This document shows, piece by piece, positions 51,842 to 59,835 of a DNA stretch of 64,000 nt; within the stretch, counting starts at the first letter, position 1; each line of letters opens with the position of its first letter. The notes below the pieces were generated by a model. That model made no database searches. It was given only the letters and a program-made list of their open reading frames with translations, and was not told where the DNA came from. Both the position numbers and the translations under genes were made by a program. This DNA comes from Roseburia zhanii (GTDB taxonomy: Bacteria; Bacillota; Clostridia; Lachnospirales; Lachnospiraceae): the NCBI RefSeq assembly GCF_014287635.1, contig NZ_JACOPH010000006.1, forward strand, positions 1 to 64,000. Reading direction: 5' to 3'.

Positions 51842-52621
51842 ATGAAAGAATTGAACCGGACTCAGTTAAAGCTGATCGCCATCTGTGCCATGGTATGTGA
51901 CCATCTGGCATGGGGATTTTTAGATTTTTACACACCACTTGCACAAATTCTGCACATCATTGGCAGGCTTACGATCCCGATCATGTGCTTTTTCATTGCA
52001 GAAGGATACCGCCATACTTCAAATCTGCGTAGATACATCCACCGCATGATCTGTTTCTGGCTGATCTCCATCCTGCCTTTTTATCTGTTTTTCGGAGATA
52101 TGTACGAATACCGGCAGAATATTATCTTCGACCTGTTACTAGGTCTTTGTACATTGACCGTCCTAAATGCATCAACATTCAAAAAATGGCAGAAAGGCCT
52201 CCTTACCGCTGCCATTTTCTTTCTATCAGCTGCTGTAGGAGGATGGCCTATTATGCCAATACTGTTTATCCTGATATTTTATTATGTTCCTGACTTTAAA
52301 AAACAGGCTCTGTGGTTCTGTACCCTGACGGTACTGCTGGTCATATTTTTAGCTGTCACAAGCTCATTGAACCAGACTTACCATTTCTGTCATTATAGCT
52401 GGATGTGGTATGACAGATTGTATATGCTCGGATTTATGCTGTCTCTTTTATTCTTAAAGCATTATAATAGGGAAAAAGGACAGACACCTTTCACATCCTA
52501 TTTCTTTTATATATTTTATCCGGCACATTTTTTGCTGCTTTATATGGTGCAAAAACTGATCGCCGGTGTTTCCGCCGAACAGATCTACACCTGTATGTTT
52601 GCTATGCTGCGATCAAAGTAG
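51842..52621 (+). CDS. TraX-family membrane protein
   Basis: A 259-residue polytopic membrane protein with about eight hydrophobic segments. It starts LNRTQLKLIAICAMVCDHLAW, matching TraX family proteins (conserved Asp-His after the first helix; GRLTIPIMCFFIAEGYRHT; FYIFYPAHF near the C-terminus). TraX acetylates F-pilin in E. coli; chromosomal clostridial copies are probable acyltransferases for other substrates. Start at 51842 rather than 51746, since upstream codons overlap the promoter/leader element. The last 15 residues run through a different-frame gene remnant and are probably not native. Confidence 0.82.
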   Translation: MKELNRTQLKLIAICAMVCDHLAWGFLDFYTPLAQILHIIGRLTIPIMCFFIAEGYRHTSNLRRYIHRMICFWLISILPFYLFFGDMYEYRQNIIFDLLLGLCTLTVLNASTFKKWQKGLLTAAIFFLSAAVGGWPIMPILFILIFYYVPDFKKQALWFCTLTVLLVIFLAVTSSLNQTYHFCHYSWMWYDRLYMLGFMLSLLFLKHYNREKGQTPFTSYFFYIFYPAHFLLLYMVQKLIAGVSAEQIYTCMFAMLRSK

Positions 52622-53316
52622 AGTATCTTGGTGAAGTTCTGCTGATCGCAGCATTTACGCTGTTTATCAAAGAACTCTGCCACCGGAAAATTCCTATTTT
52701 TATCTATATTTTAGAAATTCTGGTTGGTATGATCACCCTGTGGTGCATTTTTACCGTAGAACAGAACCACTTCTTCTATAGTAATATCGGCAGGGATTCC
52801 AGCGGATCCTTTCCACGGCTGTCTCTGACATATAATACCGGTTTTTACCTGTTTGCGGTCTATCTTGCTATTTACTGTATGGCTGGGATACTCCTCTGCC
52901 TTCATACTGCCAGACACTGTACCGGCATTGAACGAAAACGTCTGTATTGCTGTATCTGCGGAATCATCTGTCCATGGATACCGATACTTTTACGATCCTT
53001 AGGATTGACCGGCGGCTATGAAATGCGTCTGGAACCACTGATGGAATCCGGTTATTTGCAGGGATATATGCTCTGGGCGATCAATATGACGGAACATTAT
53101 AAACATTTAATGAAAATTGAAGACATTGCAGACTTTAAGGAAAGCCTTTCCCATACGAAATATGCAGATGTAACTGCTGTATCGATCGGAATTGCGATCT
53201 GCAGACCTGTGGAAAATGAGCCTGCGATCAGTTATGCCAAACTCTACAGCAGAGCAGACAGAGCCTTATATATTTCTAAGAATAACGGCAAGAATACCTG
53301 GTATTTTTATTCATAG
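52591..53316 (+). pseudogene. collapsed 7TM diguanylate cyclase
   Basis: In the frame of the ATG at 52729, sequence is open from before 52591. It encodes a His-kinase-7TM-like N-terminal part (AAIKVEYLGEVLLIAAFTLF, several hydrophobic helices, LGLTGGYEMR), then jumps at about 53135-53165 straight to the last third of a GGDEF domain (VTAVSIGIAI, KLYSRADRALYISKNNGKN). The first membrane helices and the GGDEF active site are missing. The 5' end is fused out of frame with traX. No ribosome site is seen at the internal ATG. Confidence 0.72.
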
Positions 53317-53331
53317 TTACGATGCCGCTGC

Positions 53332-54930
53332 TTATCTTCCGTTTGCCGGTTCTACGTGAATGGCTTTTCCCTTGATCTTCACGTTCTTCATGGCAGATAG
53401 CACTTTACTGCCGTATTCTGCCGGAACTTCCACAAATGTATATTTATCATACATATCGATCACTCCGACTAAATCACCGGATATCTTAGATTCTCCTGCA
53501 ATTGCCCCTAAGATATCTCCCGGTTTTACCTTCTGTTTCTTGCCGATATTGATAAACAGACGTACCATTCCGTCTTCTGCGCCGGTATTTCCAAAGTCAT
53601 ACATACTCTCATTACTGTAATTTCCGGTATTTGTTTCTCCTGTACCTAATGCCTGTTTTAAAAATGCGGCTGCAATATCCATCGCTGTATAATCGGACTC
53701 ATTGATCTGTTTTTCGATCATATTGATCATATCATGCAGATCTTCTCCCTCTATGATCTCTGCTAACTTATCCATGATCTTCTCTGCTTTCATCTGTGCC
53801 ACATCTTCTGAGGATGGGATCGGCTGTGCATAGATCTTCGTCTTGCAGTAACGCATGATATCTTTTAATTTATAGACTTCCTTACCCTTGACAAAACTGA
53901 ATGCCTTTCCGGTTCTTCCGGCACGCCCTGTCCTTCCGATACGGTGTACATAGTATTCGTCATCCTGCGGAATATCAAAGTTGAAAACTGCCTCAACATC
54001 GTCTACATCAATTCCTCTTGCTGCAACATCTGTTGCGATCAGGATATCCGTCTTGTCTTTTCTGAAATTAGCCATGACACGGTCTCTCTGTGCCTGTTTC
54101 ATATCTCCATGCAGACCTTCAGCAAAATATCCGCGCACACTGAGTTCATGTGCTAATTCATCCACCATTTTCTTGGTATTACAGAAAACGATCGATACTT
54201 TCGGATTGTAAAAATCCAAAAGCCTTGTTAAGACTTCTACTTTGTCTTTTCTTCTGACGTCATAGTAATACTGTTCAATATTCGATACAGTCAGTTCTTT
54301 CTTTACGACTTTGATCGTAACAGCATCATGCTGGTATTTTTTTGTGATCTCTAAGATTGGCTTTGGCATGGTTGCCGAAAATAGTACCGTCTGGCGTTCT
54401 TCCGGTAAATATTCCAAAACAGTTTCGATATCTTCCCGAAATCCCATATTTAACATTTCATCTGCTTCATCAAGTACGATCGTATGCACATGATCGCACC
54501 GGATCGTCTTTCTGCGCAAATGATCCATCACTCGTCCCGGTGTACCTACAATGATCTGTACTCCACCTTTTAAGGAGCGGATCTGCTTGGTGATATCCTG
54601 TCCGCCATAGACCGGAAGGATTTTGATCCCATGCATATATTTACTTAAGTTCCGCAGTTCTTCTGCTACCTGTATCGCTAATTCCCTTGTCGGGGATAAA
54701 ATAATGACCTGTGTCTTTTTTAAAGATGGATCGACTTTCTGCAGCATCGGGATTCCAAATGCTGCTGTCTTACCGGTTCCGGTCTGTGCCTGTCCGATCA
54801 CATCCCTGCCACTCATAACGACCGGGATCGCCTGTGCCTGGATCGGTGTCGTTTCTTCAAATCCCATCTCCTCTATTCCACGTAAAATCTGGGGCATCAG
54901 CCCTAATTCATCAAATCTGATCGTTTCCAT
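53332..54930 (-). CDS. DEAD-box RNA helicase with DbpA-like RNA-binding domain
   Basis: A 532-residue ATP-dependent RNA helicase (CsdA/DbpA/CshA group). Q motif (TPIQAQAIP), motif I AQTGTGKTAA, Ia PTRELAIQ, II DEAD, III SAT, V DVAARGIDV and VI HRIGRTGRAGRTG are complete. The C-terminal 75 residues form a DbpA-type RRM (VRLFINIGKKQKVKPGDILG). It unwinds rRNA or mRNA structure during ribosome assembly or cold growth. First gene on this strand upstream of a remnant; the GIY-YIG gene precedes it by 12 nt. Confidence 0.95.
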   Translation of the reverse strand: METIRFDELGLMPQILRGIEEMGFEETTPIQAQAIPVVMSGRDVIGQAQTGTGKTAAFGIPMLQKVDPSLKKTQVIILSPTRELAIQVAEELRNLSKYMHGIKILPVYGGQDITKQIRSLKGGVQIIVGTPGRVMDHLRRKTIRCDHVHTIVLDEADEMLNMGFREDIETVLEYLPEERQTVLFSATMPKPILEITKKYQHDAVTIKVVKKELTVSNIEQYYYDVRRKDKVEVLTRLLDFYNPKVSIVFCNTKKMVDELAHELSVRGYFAEGLHGDMKQAQRDRVMANFRKDKTDILIATDVAARGIDVDDVEAVFNFDIPQDDEYYVHRIGRTGRAGRTGKAFSFVKGKEVYKLKDIMRYCKTKIYAQPIPSSEDVAQMKAEKIMDKLAEIIEGEDLHDMINMIEKQINESDYTAMDIAAAFLKQALGTGETNTGNYSNESMYDFGNTGAEDGMVRLFINIGKKQKVKPGDILGAIAGESKISGDLVGVIDMYDKYTFVEVPAEYGSKVLSAMKNVKIKGKAIHVEPANGR

Positions 54931-54942
54931 ATATTTCCTTTC

Positions 54943-55212
54943 TTACCTGTTCCTGTTGCTGTCTATCAGCTTCTCTTTTTCCTGTCTGCTCAACTGCTTG
55001 ATCTTCGCTTCTCTGCTCATTGCCTGCTGTTTCGTATCGGATTCCTCTAAATAGACCAGTTTTACCGGTTTCCGGCAACGGGTATATTTCGCTCCTTTTC
55101 CTTCATTATGCGCTTTGAGCCTTTTTTCAATATCATTTGTCCAGCCTGTATACAATGTACCATCGCTGCATTCTACTATATATGTGTAATTCTTATCTTT
55201 CTGCTCACTCAT
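54943..55212 (-). CDS. GIY-YIG domain protein (YhbQ-like)
   Basis: An 89-residue single-domain GIY-YIG protein of the YhbQ/UPF0213 type. [18 protein letters not shown] holds the paired Tyr-x-x/Tyr-T-G strands, followed by the Arg helix (RLKAHN) and KYT. Such small proteins are predicted nucleases; YhbQ-like members may act on RNA or damaged DNA. The catalytic Glu at the end of the fold is plausible in LVYLEESD. Its ATG overlaps the end of the upstream cyclase by 8 nt. Confidence 0.88.
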   Translation of the reverse strand: MSEQKDKNYTYIVECSDGTLYTGWTNDIEKRLKAHNEGKGAKYTRCRKPVKLVYLEESDTKQQAMSREAKIKQLSRQEKEKLIDSNRNR

Positions 55213-56809
55213 ATAAGCCGCCCGCTAACAGATCATTTCTGCCTTTCTTTTTCACCTGATAAAGCATATCATCGGCAAAATGCAGATATCCTTCGACCGA
55301 ATCATCCACCTGCGGCACATCTGCCCATGCTCCCTGTGAGATTGTAACAACTTCGCATACCTGTGAAAACTGATGCTCGATCTGCAGTTCTAAAATACTG
55401 TCTTTTAATTCCTGCATAAACGTCTTCACCTGTAATCTGGTATACCCCTCGAAAACAACCGCAAATTCGTCACCGCCATAACGGAATGCAGTGATCCCAT
55501 CATGCTTTTCTAACATTTTCAGCCGGTCTGCGACCTGTTTTAAGCAGACATCTCCTGCCTGATGTCCATAATTGTCATTATACTGTTTAAAATAATCGAC
55601 ATCTAACATCTCAACTGCAAAACATGATTTCTGTTCCTTTGCCCGAAGAAGTGCTTCTCTGGTATATGTATTTAAGTGCAGACGGTTATACAGTCCTGTC
55701 AGTGCATCCGTTTTGGATTTTTGCATCAAGATCTGTTTTTCCTGTTCTGCCTCTATACGCATTTTTGTTTCTGCATCTAAAGTCTGTCTGACATTTAACA
55801 TAGCAGAGATCATATAACTGGTTTCTTTTTCCATAATACTTGAAAGTTCGTAATAAATTCCTGCTTCCATCAAATATTTTTCCCGCTCCTGCATCAGTTT
55901 ATAATATTCTAACTTAAGGGAAATCAGCTTTCTCTGCAGATTGATAAGATTTGCATGTTTTACCGGTGTTTCTAAGACTTTTACCATGTTTAAAAATTCC
56001 TGATAACGTCCAATGTCAAAGAGCATTTTACTATATTCATATAATTCATCAAACACATCCATGACCGCAAACTGGTCTAACGTATGTTTCCTGATCCTCT
56101 CGATACAGATATCTCTCTGGTGGAATTTTTCTTCTGCATGATAAAGATTCGCCTGATAGATCAAAAAGAACAGTTCGTCTGTTTCTTCCATATGTAAGTA
56201 ACATTCCTGCTTTATCTTTTCCATATATTCTCTGGCTTTATCTATCTTTCCTAACCGGATACAGCATTTTCCCATGCTGATATAAATAGACGTTTTATAA
56301 GAATTATAATTTCTGCATTCTTTCTGTTCTAAAAGCATCTGATAACTGTCTTTTAAATACTGCTGTGCAAGTGCATACTCGCCTACAGATAAATACAGTG
56401 TTCCGATATTCAGATTGATCATACAGCCTTCTTCATAAAGATGGTATTTACTGCAATAAAAAAGACCATTCAGGTAATAATCCATGGCAAATGGTGCATT
56501 TCCGCGATTGAAAGAAGTGATTGCTAACAGATTATATGCGCGTGCAGATAATCCCCACTGTCTGGTCTGTTCTAAATAGCCAATAGCTCTTGTCATATTA
56601 TGAAAGAGATGCTCGATACTATTCAGTACATAATAGGTTTCTCCGGCATAATAGTAAGCAAATCCCAACAGCTTTTTATCATTTACCTGTGCAGCATACT
56701 GTTTGATCGATTCACAGTTTTCTAATGTCTTATCTGCATGGATGCCCCGGTTTTCCATTACCAGACGAATCCATTCCTGAACCTGTTGACTGTATTCCCT
56801 GTAGTCCAT
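55205..56809 (-). CDS. TPR-containing diguanylate cyclase
   Basis: A 534-residue soluble signalling protein: an N-terminal array of TPR-like helical hairpins (about 40-330), a short coiled coil, and a GGDEF domain (about 360-530) with [20 protein letters not shown] and the intact [10 protein letters not shown] active site, so it should make c-di-GMP. No transmembrane segment; the TPR part likely binds a partner protein or peptide. Start supported by AAAGGCGG. A clear promoter sits at 56875-56903. It leads a unit with the GIY-YIG and DEAD-box genes. Confidence 0.9.
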   Translation of the reverse strand: MDYREYSQQVQEWIRLVMENRGIHADKTLENCESIKQYAAQVNDKKLLGFAYYYAGETYYVLNSIEHLFHNMTRAIGYLEQTRQWGLSARAYNLLAITSFNRGNAPFAMDYYLNGLFYCSKYHLYEEGCMINLNIGTLYLSVGEYALAQQYLKDSYQMLLEQKECRNYNSYKTSIYISMGKCCIRLGKIDKAREYMEKIKQECYLHMEETDELFFLIYQANLYHAEEKFHQRDICIERIRKHTLDQFAVMDVFDELYEYSKMLFDIGRYQEFLNMVKVLETPVKHANLINLQRKLISLKLEYYKLMQEREKYLMEAGIYYELSSIMEKETSYMISAMLNVRQTLDAETKMRIEAEQEKQILMQKSKTDALTGLYNRLHLNTYTREALLRAKEQKSCFAVEMLDVDYFKQYNDNYGHQAGDVCLKQVADRLKMLEKHDGITAFRYGGDEFAVVFEGYTRLQVKTFMQELKDSILELQIEHQFSQVCEVVTISQGAWADVPQVDDSVEGYLHFADDMLYQVKKKGRNDLLAGGLYE

Positions 56810-56874
56810 TCAAGCCGCCTTTCTTTCGATGCATCATATAACTGTTCAACAGCATTTTTATCCGTTACCGTCTT

Positions 56875-56903
56875 ATTATACGGTCGCTCCTATAAAAATT
56901 CAA
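56875..56903 (-). promoter_or_regulatory. promoter of the TPR-GGDEF gene
   Basis: TTGAAT (56903-56898), 17-nt spacer, TATAAT (56880-56875) on the minus strand. Confidence 0.7.
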
Positions 56904-56904
56904 G

Positions 56905-56940
56905 AAAAACTCATTTAGGAGCATTCCTAAATGAGTTTTT
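56905..56940. terminator. perfect 16-bp bidirectional terminator
   Basis: AAAAACTCATTTAGGA-GCAT-TCCTAAATGAGTTTTT. It would end the spoIIQ transcript after the inserted MITE and isolates the cyclase promoter. Confidence 0.9.
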
Positions 56941-56943
56941 TGG

Positions 56944-57076
56944 ATTACAGTTCACACAGCAGCCAGACATTTACTGTCTGGCTGCGTAAGGAAGTGATTC
57001 AGGTGGTGATTTTTGCTTCGCAAAGCGAACTTTCATGCAAAAATCACGAGTTACTGCTCACGGAGTGAACAGTAAC
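56944..57076. mobile_element. 132-bp MITE-like element, copy 2
   Basis: Same termini and inner hairpins as the element at 45936. The exact 9-bp direct repeat GTTTTTTGG flanks it at 56935-56943 and 57077-57085, a clean target-site duplication. It landed between the spoIIQ stop codon and its terminator. Confidence 0.85.
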
Positions 57077-57085
57077 GTTTTTTGG

Positions 57086-57874
57086 TTACTGGAAAAATTC
57101 CACCGGATCGACCGGTTCTCCATCTTTTTGCAGTGCAAAATACAGATTGCTTCCTTCTAATGCAAAATACTTCGTAGGCTCACTCACAAATCCGATCGTA
57201 TTGCCCATTTCCACATAAGCACCTGTTTCATAAGGAACTTCCTTAAGTTGTCCGTAAATCGCCGTATAACCATCTCCGATATCCATCGTAACAGTATATC
57301 CGGTCACTTCATTTGTGGAAATATCAACGATCTTCCCGCTTGCGGCTGCTTTTACTTTGTCATTTACATTTCCCGAAATGATGACCGCCGGATTGTATTT
57401 GTACTGGTCTAAGGTTGTAAAATAAACCGTCTGATCCATACTGTAATCTAAGATGACCGAACCGCTGACAGGCCAGAGCAGTCCGGTTTCTGTATCAAAA
57501 TGCAGTTCTCCTGCTGCCGGCTTTTTTGCTGCTGTTTCTGCTGTCTGTGTGTCAGCTTCTACGGCTGCATCTTCTTTTGCGATCGTTGCTGTTTCGGTAT
57601 CTTTCATTTCACTGCTCTTAGGTTCGATCACTGCAGACGCCCTTGCTGTCTGTTCTTCTGTGTCCTCCTCTTTGATGTCTGCCTTTGCCGTTACAGAATT
57701 TTTGATCTCCTCTTTCTGCTCGGTGTCTTTGACTGCCACCTGCTGTTTTTGGGGTTCACTTTTTTCCCTGCCGCTATAGAGATAGACTCCGGTAAATCCT
57801 ACTGCTGCGATCAGCATACATACGACTGCGATCTTATACCTGTTTCTCCAGAAAAATGTATTTGTCTTCCTCAT
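57086..57874 (-). CDS. spoIIQ: SpoIIQ-like degenerate M23 (LytM) protein
   Basis: A 262-residue membrane-anchored protein: short cytoplasmic N-terminus, one transmembrane helix (YKIAVVCMLIAAVGFTGVYL), a Glu/Thr/Ala-rich linker and a C-terminal LytM fold (about 150-262). The zinc-binding His residues are lost (NPAVIISG where H-x-G-x-D is expected; LYFALQKDG instead of H-x-H), as in B. subtilis SpoIIQ, so it is a structural rather than catalytic protein. Next to spoIID it fits the forespore-mother cell SpoIIQ-SpoIIIAH channel. Start at 57874 chosen over 57895 on spacing from GGTGATG. Confidence 0.85.
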   Translation of the reverse strand: MRKTNTFFWRNRYKIAVVCMLIAAVGFTGVYLYSGREKSEPQKQQVAVKDTEQKEEIKNSVTAKADIKEEDTEEQTARASAVIEPKSSEMKDTETATIAKEDAAVEADTQTAETAAKKPAAGELHFDTETGLLWPVSGSVILDYSMDQTVYFTTLDQYKYNPAVIISGNVNDKVKAAASGKIVDISTNEVTGYTVTMDIGDGYTAIYGQLKEVPYETGAYVEMGNTIGFVSEPTKYFALEGSNLYFALQKDGEPVDPVEFFQ

Positions 57875-57947
57875 TTCATCACCATCCATAGTCATAATAT
57901 TTACTTGCTGACTATAGTCTGTGCGTATTTTGAGGTTTTATTCAATT

Positions 57948-58868
57948 CTATTGGGATACAAATTCAATTTCTGTATAAAAATATTCTAAAATCTCCTTAT
58001 AAGAATATCCCTGCTCTGCCATTGCGTCTGCCCCATACAGACTGCAGCCTAACCCATGCCCGACACCTTTTGTCACGACCCGGATCCTGCCGTCCACTTC
58101 CTTTAAGGCAAATGCGGAAGAATCCCAGTCATATAACAGACGGATCTTCTCTCCTGAATAAGCAGTCCCTAAAACTGTACACTCTGTCACATATCCGGCT
58201 TCATCTTTTTTTGTGACAGAGATCTCAGAAAGCAGTTCTGCCGCTGTTTTTCCTGCTGATATATCTGCTGCATCTCCGAATAATTCCCTCCCTTTTTCCA
58301 CAAATTCCTGCGGTGTATAAAAGACCACTTTTAAAAAATCTGGGGATATGATATCGGTTCTGCTGTCCTTGCTTTTTAAATATGGGAAATCTTCGTTTTG
58401 ATATATTGAATTCGCATTGCGCGTATATCCTGCACTACATTTATGAAAATCTGCTTTGATATATTCTCCATTATAAGTCATGACAACTCCTTTGGTTGCT
58501 TCGATACTGCTCTCTAACCGGCTGTAATATTCGGAAAAATTTTCTTCGCCGAATATGCGGATCATTTCTCCTTTTGTCAGTCCTTCGGGAAGATCTTCTC
58601 CCCTTTTGATTGCCCTGTAACAGTTTGTCCTTGCAATGACTGCCTGTGCTTTGAGTGCTTCAATCTCTGTTTCCATCGTTACTTCATTTGCAATGATACC
58701 GGTCAATATATCTTCATCGAAATCCGTTTCTTTTGTCTGATACGCAGTCTTATCTTTTTTTGCAATGACTGGATCTTTTTGTCCCTGCTGCATGACAAGC
58801 GTAAATACGACCGGAATCAGTATAAATAATACAAGTCCACATAAAATACGATATAAAAAATGCTTCAT
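57948..58868 (-). CDS. spoIID: SpoIID stage II sporulation lytic transglycosylase
   Basis: A 306-residue mother-cell protein that cleaves peptidoglycan glycan strands during engulfment. N-terminal membrane anchor (LYRILCGLVLFILIPVVFTLV), then the SpoIID catalytic domain with NEVTMETEIEALKAQAVIARTN (catalytic Glu region), KCSAGYT and GVGHGLGCSLYGADAMAEQG. The ATG at 58868 has no ribosome-binding site and lies inside the 3' arm of the upstream rsmA terminator; a sigma-E promoter match ends 6 nt before it, suggesting a leaderless mRNA. spoIIQ follows 73 nt downstream. Confidence 0.93.
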   Translation of the reverse strand: MKHFLYRILCGLVLFILIPVVFTLVMQQGQKDPVIAKKDKTAYQTKETDFDEDILTGIIANEVTMETEIEALKAQAVIARTNCYRAIKRGEDLPEGLTKGEMIRIFGEENFSEYYSRLESSIEATKGVVMTYNGEYIKADFHKCSAGYTRNANSIYQNEDFPYLKSKDSRTDIISPDFLKVVFYTPQEFVEKGRELFGDAADISAGKTAAELLSEISVTKKDEAGYVTECTVLGTAYSGEKIRLLYDWDSSAFALKEVDGRIRVVTKGVGHGLGCSLYGADAMAEQGYSYKEILEYFYTEIEFVSQ

Positions 58869-58886
58869 ACTATAGTGTATGAAGCA
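58855..58886 (-). terminator. rsmA terminator overlapping the spoIID start codon
   Basis: Minus strand TGCTTCATAC-ACTATA-GTATGAAGCA followed by TTTTTT. The 3' arm and U-run are the first six codons of spoIID. Confidence 0.85.
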
Positions 58887-58902
58887 CTTTTTTTAATTAT
58901 GC
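58874..58902 (-). promoter_or_regulatory. sigma-E-type promoter of spoIID
   Basis: Minus strand GCATAAT (58902-58896), 14-nt spacer, CATACACT (58881-58874). This fits the B. subtilis sigma-E consensus (KMATATT, N14-15, CATACAHT) with one mismatch. Its -35 overlaps the rsmA stop codon. Confidence 0.7.
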
Positions 58903-59769
58903 TTTTATAATGGAATGCATGATATTGCTTAACTTTGCAAACTGCTCTAATGTCAGGGCTTCTCCCCGGATATTGACCGGTACGCCAAGTGCTGTGATGC
59001 TTTCCTGTATCTGCTCTTTTGACAATGGAATGTCCGGTGCATTATTCAGTCCATTTGCTAATGTTTTCCTGCGCTGGTTAAAAGATGCCCGTATGATGCG
59101 GAACATCAGTTTTTCATCTAAAACGTCTACCGGTACGGTTTCATGCCGCATCAGACGGATCACTGCACTGCCGACATTCGGTCTTGGCATAAAACAGTTC
59201 GGCGGCACATTTGCTACGATCTCCGGTTTTGCATAAAACTGTACGGCTAGAGAAAGTGCACCATAATCTTTACTGCCCGGTCCTGCCTGCATACGGTCTG
59301 CCACTTCTTTCTGCACCATAATGGTGATCGATGCGATCGGCACATGGCTTTCAAACAGTCCCATGATGATCGGTGTCGTTATATAATATGGAAGATTTGC
59401 AACTACTTTGATCGGTCTGCCCTGATTTTTCCGCTGTGCTAATTCCTGTATATCTACTTTTAAGATATCCTCATGGATCACTTCCACATTATCATATTCT
59501 TTTAACGTATCTTTTAAGATCGGGATCAGGTTATTGTCGATCTCAACCGCAGCCACTTCTCTTGCATTTTCACAAAGATACTGTGTCATGGTTCCGATCC
59601 CCGGCCCGATCTCTAATACAAAATCATCTTTTGTGATACCTGCTGCATCAATGATCTTTTCTAATACATGGGTATCGATCAAAAAGTTCTGTCCGAATTT
59701 TTTCTGGAAATTAAATTTATATTTCTGTAATACCTCAATGGTATCTTTTGGATTGCCTAAATATGCCAT
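58897..59769 (-). CDS. rsmA: 16S rRNA dimethyladenosine transferase
   Basis: A 290-residue KsgA/RsmA methyltransferase that dimethylates A1518 and A1519 of 16S rRNA with SAM. KFGQNFLID at the N-terminus, VLEIGPGIGTMT (SAM motif I), ANLPYYITTPI (motif IV, NLPY), and the C-terminal helical domain with RASFNQRRKTLANGL are all present. Transcription from the upstream side ends at a terminator fused to the spoIID start. Start ATG 59769 lies about 65 nt after the ABC permease stop on the same strand. Confidence 0.97.
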   Translation of the reverse strand: MAYLGNPKDTIEVLQKYKFNFQKKFGQNFLIDTHVLEKIIDAAGITKDDFVLEIGPGIGTMTQYLCENAREVAAVEIDNNLIPILKDTLKEYDNVEVIHEDILKVDIQELAQRKNQGRPIKVVANLPYYITTPIIMGLFESHVPIASITIMVQKEVADRMQAGPGSKDYGALSLAVQFYAKPEIVANVPPNCFMPRPNVGSAVIRLMRHETVPVDVLDEKLMFRIIRASFNQRRKTLANGLNNAPDIPLSKEQIQESITALGVPVNIRGEALTLEQFAKLSNIMHSIIKA

Positions 59770-59835
59770 ATGCTTCTCTCTCTCATTTTTTTTAAGGATA
59801 GCACACGCCCTTTAAAAATGCAAGAATCGCAGGTT

